From assembly GCA_964444885.1 (NCBI GenBank), contig CAYUIZ010000004.1:1-64000 (forward strand): a stretch of 64,000 nucleotides of DNA. Direction: 5' to 3'. The position numbers were made by a program, and so were the translations under genes. The DNA is from CAYRGQ01 sp964444885. Its GTDB lineage: Bacteria > Bacteroidota > Bacteroidia > Sphingobacteriales > Sphingobacteriaceae. Under the pieces are notes generated by a model. The model did not search any database and was not told the DNA's origin. It worked only from the letters and a program-made list of their open reading frames with translations. Positions 18,070 to 26,190 of the stretch are shown here, one piece after another (the first letter of the stretch is position 1; each line of letters begins with the position of its first letter).

Positions 18070-18435
18070 CTAGGAGTCAAACAATCCGATAATTTTGGGC
18101 AGGAAAATAATGAGGCCGGTGGCTATTGCAAACAGTACGCAGAGCACCACAGCACCTGCCGCAATATCCTTGGCCTTCTTGGCCAGGGGATGGTAATCGG
18201 GTGTGGCCAAGTCGGTAAGCGCTTCCAATGCCGTGTTGAAAAGCTCGGCGCCGATGACCAGCGTGATGCAGAGCAGGATCCACAGCCACTCGTTGGCCGA
18301 AAGGGGCAAAAGTACCCCGGCGAGGATGGCAGCCACCGCTACCCCGCAGTGTATCCGGATGTGGCGCTCGGTCGTGAATGCCGTCTTCAGGCCGGCGGCC
18401 GCGTGGCCTACCGAACGCCGGAATTGCTTATCCAT
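18070..18435 (-). CDS. dgkA: Diacylglycerol/undecaprenol kinase family protein
   Basis: A 121-aa inner-membrane kinase with three hydrophobic helices. The catalytic motif ELFNTALEALTDL and the following KAKDIAAGAVVL are diagnostic of the DgkA/UdpK family, which phosphorylates diacylglycerol or undecaprenol in lipid and cell-wall recycling. A cytosolic amphipathic N-terminus precedes the first helix. Gram-positive-type members are mostly undecaprenol kinases, so the substrate here is not certain. It starts 8 nt inside the upstream 77-aa gene and is followed by recO after 3 nt. Confidence 0.92.
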   Translation of the reverse strand: MDKQFRRSVGHAAAGLKTAFTTERHIRIHCGVAVAAILAGVLLPLSANEWLWILLCITLVIGAELFNTALEALTDLATPDYHPLAKKAKDIAAGAVVLCVLFAIATGLIIFLPKIIGLFDS

Positions 18436-18661
18436 TGTCTTGTTCTTGCCGCTCCCTTCGGGTACGTTCGAAACTCCGCCGCTCGATCTTGCGGATCAAG
18501 CTGTAAATGATCGTCAGGAAACCCACCCCGAAAGTGATGAACCCCACGGCCATCAAGCCCTTGTATAGTACGATTTCGCGGTCCATCAGGTAGTACCCGA
18601 ACGCACAAAGTGCGATGCCCAGCGACAGGTAAATTAATCCGTTTCGTAAATATTTGTTCAT
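18428..18661 (-). CDS. 77-aa two-helix membrane protein
   Basis: The product has two hydrophobic segments (about residues 8-25 and 34-58), a short loop (MDREIVLYKG) and a basic tail rich in Arg and Glu. No family is recognised. It overlaps dgkA by 8 nt and heads the dgkA-recO cluster, which argues that it is real and co-translated. It may help dgkA or be an independent small membrane protein. Confidence 0.72.
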   Translation of the reverse strand: MNKYLRNGLIYLSLGIALCAFGYYLMDREIVLYKGLMAVGFITFGVGFLTIIYSLIRKIERRSFERTRRERQEQDNG

Positions 18662-19142
18662 CTGAATTTTTTAGCAATGTAGCAAATATATTCATATCGG
18701 GTGAAATAAACGCAGGGGCGTGTTTCGTGCGGGAAATCACGTTGAAAACGCCGCTAACCCCCGAAGGGGGTGGCTTACTATTGAAGTGCTGTGCCAACGC
18801 CCCGCGCAAAAGGTGACGGCCACGAATATGTTGGCGTGTGTTTTTGTTGCGTGGCCGACAAAAATCGTGAGAAAATATCAAGAGCGCAGTTAGAAGCGAT
18901 TTCCCTGCGGTTTTGTGCCGGCGTCGCGGTTTTTCAAGCGGCGGACGTCTTTTTTCTTGCGGTGGAGGTGCCCTGAGCGTGCTTGGGCATCGTTGTCCGG
19001 GAGGGTCTGCGTACCGCGCTCGCTAGGAGGTGTTTAAGTTTTTGATAATAAACTAAAAAAACTTGCTTGGTATTTTTAAATTTCGGATATTTGCAAACTC
19101 TTTGCGAAAAGACAACGAACACGTATATTAAAGAAGTACATC
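18662..19142. other. Divergent intergenic region upstream of rpmB
   Basis: No gene is supported. A hairpin at 18753-18774 has an ACCCCC/GGGGGT core around a GAA loop and lies near the start of the minus-strand cluster. A promoter for the ribosomal protein genes is at 19063-19093. The remainder shows nothing I can interpret. Confidence 0.45.
19063..19093 (+). promoter_or_regulatory. Probable promoter of the rpmB operon
   Basis: TTG at 19063-19065 and GATATTTG at 19086-19093 (seven of eight matches to TAnnTTTG) are 20 nt apart. The predicted start near 19100 leaves a leader of about 43 nt before rpmB. An AT-rich stretch (19031-19060) precedes it. Confidence 0.6.
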
Positions 19143-19376
19143 ATGTCAAGAATTTGTGATTTAACAGGCAAGACGGCATTGAACGGATATCGGGTATCGA
19201 ACTCGAACGTTAAAACCAAGCGCAAATTTTACCCGAATTTGCAGACCAAGCGCTTTTTCATCCCTGAGGAGAACCGTTGGATCACGCTGAAAGTGTCCAC
19301 CTCGGCGATCAAGACGATCAACAAGAACGGCATTACCGCAGTGATCAACAAGTTTATCAAAAAAGGGTACGTATAA
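19143..19376 (+). CDS. rpmB: 50S ribosomal protein bL28
   Basis: bL28 (77 aa) is a large-subunit ribosomal protein. It begins MSRICDLTGKTALNGYRVS with the family's N-terminal pattern, continues with KTKRKFYPNLQTKRF and ends in KKGYV. Only one Cys of the zinc-binding set remains, so this is a zinc-free form. It heads a same-strand run: rpmG, DUF4295, ftsY, rimO and bshC, with a likely terminator after DUF4295. Confidence 0.98.
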   Translation: MSRICDLTGKTALNGYRVSNSNVKTKRKFYPNLQTKRFFIPEENRWITLKVSTSAIKTINKNGITAVINKFIKKGYV

Positions 19377-19433
19377 ATCGATAGGTACTGGGCCCTGCTT
19401 GCATAGCGAGTGGCCAATTTACATATAAACACC

Positions 19434-19616
19434 ATGGCAAAAAAAGGAAATAGGGTACAGGTTATCTTGGAGTGTACCGAACACAAGGAAAGCGGCATGC
19501 CCGGAATGTCACGCTACATTTCGACCAAGAACAAGAAAAACACGGCGGAGCGTTTGGAGTTGAAAAAGTTCAACCCTGTACTGCGCAAAGTAACCGTCCA
19601 CAAGGAGATTAAGTAA
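19434..19616 (+). CDS. rpmG: 50S ribosomal protein bL33
   Basis: bL33 (60 aa): MAKKGNRVQVILECTEHK, then STKNKKNTAERLELKKFNP and LRKVTVHKEIK. Only one cysteine is present in place of the four-Cys zinc ribbon, so it is the zinc-independent type. The ATG at 19434 is chosen over an in-frame start 24 nt upstream because MAKKGNR is the invariant family N-terminus. It lies 57 nt after rpmB and 39 nt before the DUF4295 gene. Confidence 0.97.
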   Translation: MAKKGNRVQVILECTEHKESGMPGMSRYISTKNKKNTAERLELKKFNPVLRKVTVHKEIK

Positions 19617-19655
19617 GCACCATTTCGGTTTTTACCGATTTAAAATTATACCAAC

Positions 19656-19844
19656 ATGGCAAAGAAGGCAGTTGCATCACTCAAAACCGGTAAGGGCAAA
19701 GACTATACGAAAGTAATCACCGCCGTACGGTCCCCAAAAACCGGTGCCTACACGTTCAAGGAAATCATCGCGCACAACGACCAGATCAAGGAAGCTGTCG
19801 AGGTGGCTAAGCAATTAGTTATCGAAGGCGCAGAGACCGAGTAA
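19656..19844 (+). CDS. DUF4295 protein, Bacteroidota ribosomal protein bL38
   Basis: A 62-aa basic protein beginning MAKKAVASLKTGKGKDYTK, with a helix-forming C-terminus. It matches DUF4295, a family confined to Bacteroidota and encoded directly after rpmB-rpmG. From memory, this protein was identified in the Flavobacterium johnsoniae ribosome structure as a new large-subunit protein, bL38; I cannot check that here. The neighbourhood supports a ribosomal role. Confidence 0.88.
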   Translation: MAKKAVASLKTGKGKDYTKVITAVRSPKTGAYTFKEIIAHNDQIKEAVEVAKQLVIEGAETE

Positions 19845-19866
19845 ACGACGTGATACGATCTTTAAG

Positions 19867-19903
19867 GAAAGCCATTTCGGAAACACCGGAAGGGCTTTTT
19901 TTG
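19867..19903 (+). terminator. Probable terminator after the ribosomal protein genes
   Basis: AAGCC (19869-19873) pairs with GGCTT, with an inner TTTCGG/CCGGAA stem containing one mismatch, and a run of seven T follows. It may only partly stop transcription before ftsY. Confidence 0.7.
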
Positions 19904-19967
19904 TGGATTAATAATTCGCTAACTTTGTTTGCGCCACGCGTCTAAGCTTGGCCACACTTTATCACGT

Positions 19968-20930
19968 ATGGGACTATTCGATTTTTTCAAGAAGAAGCAA
20001 CAAACACCCGAAGCTAAAGAAGCTTTGGACAAAGGCCTGGAAAAGACTAAAGAAGGTTTTCTGTCTAAGGTAACCAAGGCCATGATCGGCAAGTCGACCG
20101 TAGACGACGAGGTGCTGGACAACCTGGAGGAGGTCTTGGTGACGTCTGACGTAGGCGTGCAGACGACCCTCAAAATCATTGACCGGTTGGAAAGGCGCGT
20201 GGCCACGGACAAATACGTGGATGGCAAAGAGCTGAATGCCCTGTTGCGCGACGAGATCCAAGCCCTGCTGGCCGAGAACAACAGTTCGGACTTTGAGCAC
20301 TTCGAATACGGTGACCATAAGCCTTATGTCATTATGGTGGTTGGCGTCAATGGCGTCGGCAAAACGACTACCATTGGGAAACTTGCCCACCAGCTGAAGG
20401 AAGCGGGCAACCAAGTGGTGCTCGGCGCGGCTGATACGTTCCGTGCGGCAGCGGTCGACCAGATTAAACTTTGGGGCGAGCGCGTTGGTGTACGCGTGGT
20501 TGCGCAGCCCATGGGCTCTGATCCGGCTTCCGTGGCTTACGATACGGTGAAATCGGCGGTGGCTAACGGCGACGATGTAGCCATTATCGATACAGCCGGC
20601 CGCCTGCACAATAAAGTGGCGCTGATGAACGAACTCGGTAAAATCAAGAAGGTCATGAGCCGGATTGTCCCCGATGCGCCCCACGAAATCCTGCTGGTGC
20701 TGGACGCATCCACTGGCCAGAATGCGATTGAACAGTGCAAGCAGTTTACCGAAGCTACGGATGTCAATGCACTCGCACTGACGAAGCTCGACGGTACGGC
20801 GAAGGGAGGGGTGGTCATCGGCATTTCCGATCAGTTTAAAATACCTGTCAAATACATTGGCGTAGGCGAAAAAGTAGGCGATTTGCAGCTGTTCAACAAG
20901 CAGGAATTTGTCGACTCGCTGTTCAACTAA
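19968..20930 (+). CDS. ftsY: Signal recognition particle receptor FtsY
   Basis: FtsY (320 aa) is the membrane-associated GTPase that receives SRP-ribosome complexes. The NG domain is complete: G1 GVNGVGKTTTIGKLA, the insertion-box motif DTFRAAAVDQ, G3 DTAGR, G4 TKLDG and the closing GVGEKVGDLQLF. The acidic A domain is essentially missing; the N-terminus is a short basic stretch, MGLFDFFKKKQQ, as is usual in this phylum. I use the ATG at 19968, as the 13 residues of an upstream alternative at 19929 (not an ATG-family match) are not conserved. rimO follows after 28 nt. Confidence 0.97.
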   Translation: MGLFDFFKKKQQTPEAKEALDKGLEKTKEGFLSKVTKAMIGKSTVDDEVLDNLEEVLVTSDVGVQTTLKIIDRLERRVATDKYVDGKELNALLRDEIQALLAENNSSDFEHFEYGDHKPYVIMVVGVNGVGKTTTIGKLAHQLKEAGNQVVLGAADTFRAAAVDQIKLWGERVGVRVVAQPMGSDPASVAYDTVKSAVANGDDVAIIDTAGRLHNKVALMNELGKIKKVMSRIVPDAPHEILLVLDASTGQNAIEQCKQFTEATDVNALALTKLDGTAKGGVVIGISDQFKIPVKYIGVGEKVGDLQLFNKQEFVDSLFN

Positions 20931-20958
20931 TGCGAGCGCCATACGCTAAGCAAAATAC

Positions 20959-22299
20959 ATGAAAACTAAAGAGTGGAAGGAAGCTCCCCTGGGGGCTGTA
21001 AAGAAACCAAGGGTCAACGTGGTTACGTTGGGCTGTTCAAAAAACATTCACGACAGCGAAATACTCATGGGTCAGTTGCGTGGCAACCAGATCGATGTGG
21101 TGCACGAGGCCGAGCGCATACGGGAAGACGATATTGTCGTCATCAATACCTGCGGGTTTATCGATAATGCCAAGCAGGAATCGATCGATACCATCCTCGA
21201 ATACAGCGCGCTCAAGGACGCGGGTAAGGTCAACAAGGTCATCGTGACGGGGTGCCTGTCCGAGCGCTACAAGCCCGAATTGCAGACTGAGATACCGAAT
21301 GTGGATGCCTACTTCGGTACCAACGACCTGCAGGACCTTCTCGGCACCTTGGGCGCCGACTACAAGTACGAGCTGGTGGGCGAGCGTATGCTAACGACGC
21401 CCTCGCACTACGCCTACTTCAAAATCGCCGAAGGCTGCAACCGGCCTTGCTCATTCTGTGCGATTCCGCTCATGCGCGGCAAGCATGTATCCAAACCTAT
21501 TGACCAGCTCGTGAAGGAAGCCAAGCACTTGGCCCAGAACGGGACCAAAGAGCTTATTCTCATTGCCCAGGACCTGACGTATTACGGGCTGGATATTTAC
21601 GGTAACCGCAACCTGGCCGATCTCCTTCGCCACCTCTCCGATGTAGACGGGATAGACTGGATCCGCCTGCAGTACGCTTACCCATCCGGTTTCCCGATGG
21701 ATATCCTCGAGGTGATGAACGAGCGCGATAACATTTGCAAATACCTGGACATGCCCCTGCAGCACATCAGCGACGCTATGCTCAAGTCAATGCGGCGTGG
21801 TATCACCAAGCAGAAAACCATCGACCTCGTTGATGCCATTCGTGATAACGTGCCGGACATTGCTCTTCGGACGACATTGATCTGCGGCTATCCGGGCGAA
21901 ACGGAACGCGACCATGAGGAAATGCAAGAGTGGGTAGCCAACACGCGTTTCGACCGATTGGGGTGTTTCACCTATTCGCATGAGGAGAATACGCATGCGC
22001 ACAGCCTGGAAAATGATGTGCCTGAGGAGGTTAAGGAGGCGCGCGTCGAAGCGATTATGGAGATACAGCAAAGCATTTCCTACGATATCAACCAAACGCG
22101 GGTCGGGAATACCTATCGGGTGATGGTCGATCGGCTGGAAGGGGACTATTTTGTTGGCCGTACGGAATACGATTCGCCCGAGGTAGACAACGAAGTCCTA
22201 TTGCCCGCCGCTAGCCAATATGCCAATATCGGGCGTTTCCATCAGGTTGAGATCGAACGGGCGGAAGATTTCGACTTGTATGGGAAGATTGTCAAATAA
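20959..22299 (+). CDS. rimO: Ribosomal protein uS12 methylthiotransferase RimO
   Basis: RimO (446 aa) is a radical-SAM enzyme that adds a methylthio group to the conserved Asp of ribosomal protein uS12. The N-terminal UPF0004 domain supplies three cluster cysteines (LGCSKN, NTCGF, TGCLSE). The radical-SAM motif is CNRPCSFC in EGCNRPCSFCAIP, and a TRAM-like C-terminal domain follows. CSKNIHDSE distinguishes RimO from MiaB. It lies 28 nt after ftsY, same strand. Confidence 0.97.
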   Translation: MKTKEWKEAPLGAVKKPRVNVVTLGCSKNIHDSEILMGQLRGNQIDVVHEAERIREDDIVVINTCGFIDNAKQESIDTILEYSALKDAGKVNKVIVTGCLSERYKPELQTEIPNVDAYFGTNDLQDLLGTLGADYKYELVGERMLTTPSHYAYFKIAEGCNRPCSFCAIPLMRGKHVSKPIDQLVKEAKHLAQNGTKELILIAQDLTYYGLDIYGNRNLADLLRHLSDVDGIDWIRLQYAYPSGFPMDILEVMNERDNICKYLDMPLQHISDAMLKSMRRGITKQKTIDLVDAIRDNVPDIALRTTLICGYPGETERDHEEMQEWVANTRFDRLGCFTYSHEENTHAHSLENDVPEEVKEARVEAIMEIQQSISYDINQTRVGNTYRVMVDRLEGDYFVGRTEYDSPEVDNEVLLPAASQYANIGRFHQVEIERAEDFDLYGKIVK

Positions 22300-22384
22300 T
22301 TGTTAACCATTCGTGCGCTAGGCGGCTAACCCTTAGATTTGCGGGGGACTGTCAGCCGTGGCAATGGCAGGAAAAAACAGTTAG

Positions 22385-23977
22385 ATGAAAGCAACGTACA
22401 TCGCATACAAGGATACCAAAAGCTTTTCGAAGCTGCTGCTCGATTACCTCGACCGGAAGGAAAGCGTACGCCCCTTTTTCGGGAATACGCCTGATATGGC
22501 CGGGTTTGCGGCACAGCTTGCCGAAAAGGCGGGAAAGACCGACCGTCCCTTGCTTGTCAATAGCCTGCATGCGCAGTACGGCACCTTGCTCGAACGATCT
22601 CCTGAAGTAGCCCAGGCCATTGATTCCTTGGCCGGCGAAAACACGTATACCGTTACGACAGGGCACCAACTTAACGTATTCACGGGCCCCCTTTACTTTA
22701 TTTTTAAGATTGTCTCCGCGATACGCCTCGCGCGCGACCTCAAAGCTGAGTTCCCGGACAAGGATTTTGTCCCGGTATACTGGATGGCGACCGAGGATCA
22801 CGATTTTGCGGAAATCAACCACACCCGCCTGTCGGGAAAGAAAATTGAGTGGGATACCCCGGCGGTGTCTGCTACGGGGCGCATGTCTACCGCCTCGATG
22901 GAAGAGGTTGTACGTACGTACCAAAACTTTCTCGGCTTGTCAGACAACTCCGAGAAGCTGTCCAAGCTCGTGGAGGAGGCCTATCTCGGGCACAGTACGC
23001 TGGCCGGCGCGACCCGCTATCTGGTCAATGGGCTTTTTGGCCAATATGGTTTAGTCATCATCGACGCCGACCAGCCCGAACTGAAGCGCGCCTTTGCGTC
23101 CATCATGACGCAGGATATCCAGCAGTCGCGCAGCTACGAAGCCATCGTGGAAACATCCGCGAAGCTAGAAGAAGCGGGGTATAAGGCGCAGGTGCAACCA
23201 CGGGAGATTAATTTTTTCTACCTGACCGACAGCTACCGCGAGCGTATCGTCAAACTCGACGACGGGCGTTACGAGGTGTTGCGCAAAGGAGTTTATTTCG
23301 ACGACGACCAGGCCCTGCAAGCGGCGATCGAGGCACACCCCGAGCGGTTCAGTCCCAACGTCGTGACGCGGCCGCTTTACCAGGAAGTAATCCTGCCGAA
23401 TTTGGCCTATATCGGCGGCGGTGCCGAGATGGCCTATTGGTTGCAACTCAAAACTGCATTCGACCAGTACGGCGTACTGTTTCCCATTTTGGTGCCACGC
23501 AATTCGGCTATTGTCACCGACGATTCTTTTTCCGTGAAGATCCTGCGCCTGGATCTCACCTTCCGGAGTATATTCAAGGGCACGGAGGAACTGAAAAACG
23601 AGTATGTCCGGAGGCAAACCAAGCACCGGCTCAACCTCAAGGATGAATGGATGGAGTTTAACGCCATCTTTGCCAAGCTAAAACTCCGCGCACACAAGAT
23701 CGACCCTACCCTCGGGCCGAGCACTGATGCGGTTAAAGCGCGTTTGAAAAAGGCAATCAACAATTTGGAGAAGAAGCTCCTCAAGGCCGATAAGCACAAC
23801 CACGAGGATGCGCTGATCCACATCGAACGCATTAAAAACCACCTTTTCCCGGGCGGGGAGCTTCAGGAGCGTTCAGAAAACTTCGGCCTGCTCTATGTCA
23901 AGCATGGCGATGCACTGGTGGAGGAACTGCTCACGCATTTCAAGCCGCTCGAGTTCCAATTTTCCATTATTTATTGA
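22385..23977 (+). CDS. bshC: Bacillithiol biosynthesis cysteine-adding enzyme BshC
   Basis: BshC (530 aa) joins cysteine to GlcN-malate in the last step of bacillithiol synthesis. Typical family pieces are TTGHQLNVFTGPLYFIFK, VYWMATEDHDFAEI, HSTLAGATRYLVN and a long coiled-coil region near residues 440-490. The C-terminal FQFSIIY is typical. Length fits. bshA and bshB are not nearby, which is common. The gene is 85 nt after rimO; co-transcription is possible but not certain. Confidence 0.95.
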   Translation: MKATYIAYKDTKSFSKLLLDYLDRKESVRPFFGNTPDMAGFAAQLAEKAGKTDRPLLVNSLHAQYGTLLERSPEVAQAIDSLAGENTYTVTTGHQLNVFTGPLYFIFKIVSAIRLARDLKAEFPDKDFVPVYWMATEDHDFAEINHTRLSGKKIEWDTPAVSATGRMSTASMEEVVRTYQNFLGLSDNSEKLSKLVEEAYLGHSTLAGATRYLVNGLFGQYGLVIIDADQPELKRAFASIMTQDIQQSRSYEAIVETSAKLEEAGYKAQVQPREINFFYLTDSYRERIVKLDDGRYEVLRKGVYFDDDQALQAAIEAHPERFSPNVVTRPLYQEVILPNLAYIGGGAEMAYWLQLKTAFDQYGVLFPILVPRNSAIVTDDSFSVKILRLDLTFRSIFKGTEELKNEYVRRQTKHRLNLKDEWMEFNAIFAKLKLRAHKIDPTLGPSTDAVKARLKKAINNLEKKLLKADKHNHEDALIHIERIKNHLFPGGELQERSENFGLLYVKHGDALVEELLTHFKPLEFQFSIIY

Positions 23978-24105
23978 CGAATACGGGAGTGGCGGGTAAA
24001 TCCTGTTATTTTACCTAAATAGTAATCAATTTTGCCAAGCCGTACGCAATTCGGCTGAAACCCTTATTTTTATCAACTCAATATACAGAGTTGACCCCAA
24101 AATTC

Positions 24106-26055
24106 ATGCAAAAGATGATCAAAGCACGCTACGTTTTACCGGTTTTGACCGCCCTCTTCTGGAGTTGCCAGGACGACGGAAATATGGCCGACGCCCCGGC
24201 TCCTTATGGCCCGCTGCCTTCCGAGGCCCAGCTTAATTGGCACGAAATGGAGATGTATTGTTTAATCCATTTCACGCCGACGACCTTTCAGAACAAGGAG
24301 TGGGGCTTTGGCGATGCGCCAGCGGAGATTTTTAATCCGCTCAATTTTGATGCCGACCAGATTGCCGCGGCGGCAAAGGACGCGGGCTTTAACGGGCTGA
24401 TCTCGGTGGCCAAACACCACGACGGTTTCTGCTTGTGGCCCACGGCGACGACGGAATACAGCATTGCGAATACGCCTTGGCGCGATGGCAAAGGAGATAT
24501 GGTGAAGGAGTTTGAGGAAGCCACCCGGCGCCACGGTATGCAGTTTGGCATATACGTGTCTGCATGGGACCGCAATCACCCCGAATACGGAAATGAGAAA
24601 TACGCCGATGCCTACCGTGAGCAGCTTCGCGAGCTTTACGAAGGCTATGGCGAGCTGTTTACCAGTTGGCATGATGGCGCCAATGGGGGGGATGGCTACT
24701 ATGGCGGAGCCAACGAGATGCGCCAGATCGACCGCACCACGTATTACGAATGGGAAGAAAAAACCTGGGCACTGACCCGCGAAATGCAACCGACCGCCGT
24801 TATTTTCAGCGATGTCGGGTTGGACACCCGCTGGGTGGGCAACGAAAGAGGCATAGCACCGGAAACCTCCTGGGCAACGTTCACGCCAGTGGGTCCGGAC
24901 GGTGGCAAGGCAGCGCCTGGGTATGTGGATGACACGTTTTTAGGCACAGGACAGCGCGATGGCAAGTTTTGGATACCTGCCGAGTGCGACGTGCCTCATC
25001 GGCCAGGCTGGTTTTACCACCCCGAGCAGGACGACCAAGTCAAATCGCCGGATGAATTATTCGACCTCTATCTGAAGAGCGTCGGGCGTGGTGCGGCATT
25101 CAATCTGGGGCTTGCACCTAACTTGGACGGCCTGTTGCATCCTAATGATGTCGCTTCGTTGAAGGGATTCGGCGATAAGGTAGCCCAGACCTTCGCTGTC
25201 AACTATGCGAACAATGCCAGCATGACGGCCTCCAACGTACGTAACGGCCGTGAGCGACCCTATGGCCCCGCCAACCTGCTGGACGATGATCGCTACAGCT
25301 ATTGGGCTACGGACGATGACGTGACGGAGCCCGAGCTCGTGATTGAGCTGGACGGCGAGCAGACGTTTGATTTAATCCGCTTGCGCGAAAATATTAAGCT
25401 GGGCCAACGGCTTGACAGTGTATGGGTCGACGTGTGGGAGGACGAAACCTGGCAGCCGCTAGCCATGGCCACGAGCATCGGATCAAGCCGAATTATTCCC
25501 CTGGACGAGCTCGTGACAACGACGCAACTGCGCCTGCGGCTATTCGCCCCGGTAGCACCGGCACTGAGCGATTTCGGCTTGTTCCGCGAGGCTGATGTTG
25601 GTTTTTCGGCCACTCAGCAGGACCGTCAAGGAATCGACCGCTCGTATTGGACGATTACCGAGGGCGGTTTCGACGGGGGCAACCCCGCCTTGGCCGTCGA
25701 TGGCGATCCGAGCACATTTTGGTTGGCGACGGCCTCGGCCTTGCCGCAGCATGCGGTCATCGACCTGGGTCGGCAACATGCACTGACCGGCGTCAGCTAC
25801 CTGCCACGCCAAGATGGTAATAGCACAGGACTGGTCAGCCGGTATGCGGTGGAGGTAAGCGACGATGGCAGCAATTGGCAGGAGGTTTCAGCAGGCGAAT
25901 TTTCCAATATTGTTAACAATCCGATTGCCCAATACGTGGAATTTGGCCGTGCGGTGGAAGCCCGCTACTTACGTTTTTCGGTCGTGGCGGTCGCTAATGC
26001 GTCCGGCGAACGCGTGTCCGTTGCCATTGCCGAATTCAACATATACGCCGACTGA
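24106..26055 (+). CDS. Alpha-L-fucosidase, GH29, lipoprotein with C-terminal discoidin domains
   Basis: A 649-aa secreted enzyme. The lipobox LFWSC is at Cys21, so it should be anchored to the outer membrane. The GH29 barrel (about residues 45-370) has KEWGFGDAPAEIFNP, VAKHHDGFCLWP and the nucleophile Asp in IFSDVGLDTRWVGNE. Two F5/8 type C (discoidin-like) carbohydrate-binding regions follow, one near 390-500 and one near 520-649. I choose the ATG at 24106; a TTG further upstream at 24091 is in frame but is a weaker start. It stands alone and no other fucose gene is nearby. Substrate is inferred from family. Confidence 0.92.
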   Translation: MQKMIKARYVLPVLTALFWSCQDDGNMADAPAPYGPLPSEAQLNWHEMEMYCLIHFTPTTFQNKEWGFGDAPAEIFNPLNFDADQIAAAAKDAGFNGLISVAKHHDGFCLWPTATTEYSIANTPWRDGKGDMVKEFEEATRRHGMQFGIYVSAWDRNHPEYGNEKYADAYREQLRELYEGYGELFTSWHDGANGGDGYYGGANEMRQIDRTTYYEWEEKTWALTREMQPTAVIFSDVGLDTRWVGNERGIAPETSWATFTPVGPDGGKAAPGYVDDTFLGTGQRDGKFWIPAECDVPHRPGWFYHPEQDDQVKSPDELFDLYLKSVGRGAAFNLGLAPNLDGLLHPNDVASLKGFGDKVAQTFAVNYANNASMTASNVRNGRERPYGPANLLDDDRYSYWATDDDVTEPELVIELDGEQTFDLIRLRENIKLGQRLDSVWVDVWEDETWQPLAMATSIGSSRIIPLDELVTTTQLRLRLFAPVAPALSDFGLFREADVGFSATQQDRQGIDRSYWTITEGGFDGGNPALAVDGDPSTFWLATASALPQHAVIDLGRQHALTGVSYLPRQDGNSTGLVSRYAVEVSDDGSNWQEVSAGEFSNIVNNPIAQYVEFGRAVEARYLRFSVVAVANASGERVSVAIAEFNIYAD

Positions 26056-26190
26056 TTTGCGGCTTTTTCTCCGGTACTGCCGATAAAATGTTAGTTTTAC
26101 CCATTGCATGCTCCGCACAACGGGGCATGCATGTTTTTGCCCGCATTTGGTTGCGGCAGCATAGCGGATGGATCCTAAAACACACATGCG

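Noticed and set aside
19974..20942. Long minus-strand frame (322 codons) antisense to ftsY
   Set aside because: It mirrors ftsY, whose motifs are complete on the plus strand; long antisense frames are expected in GC-rich genes.
24091..24105. TTG start for the fucosidase
   Set aside because: The ATG at 24106 gives a proper lipoprotein signal; the TTG adds five residues and is weaker.
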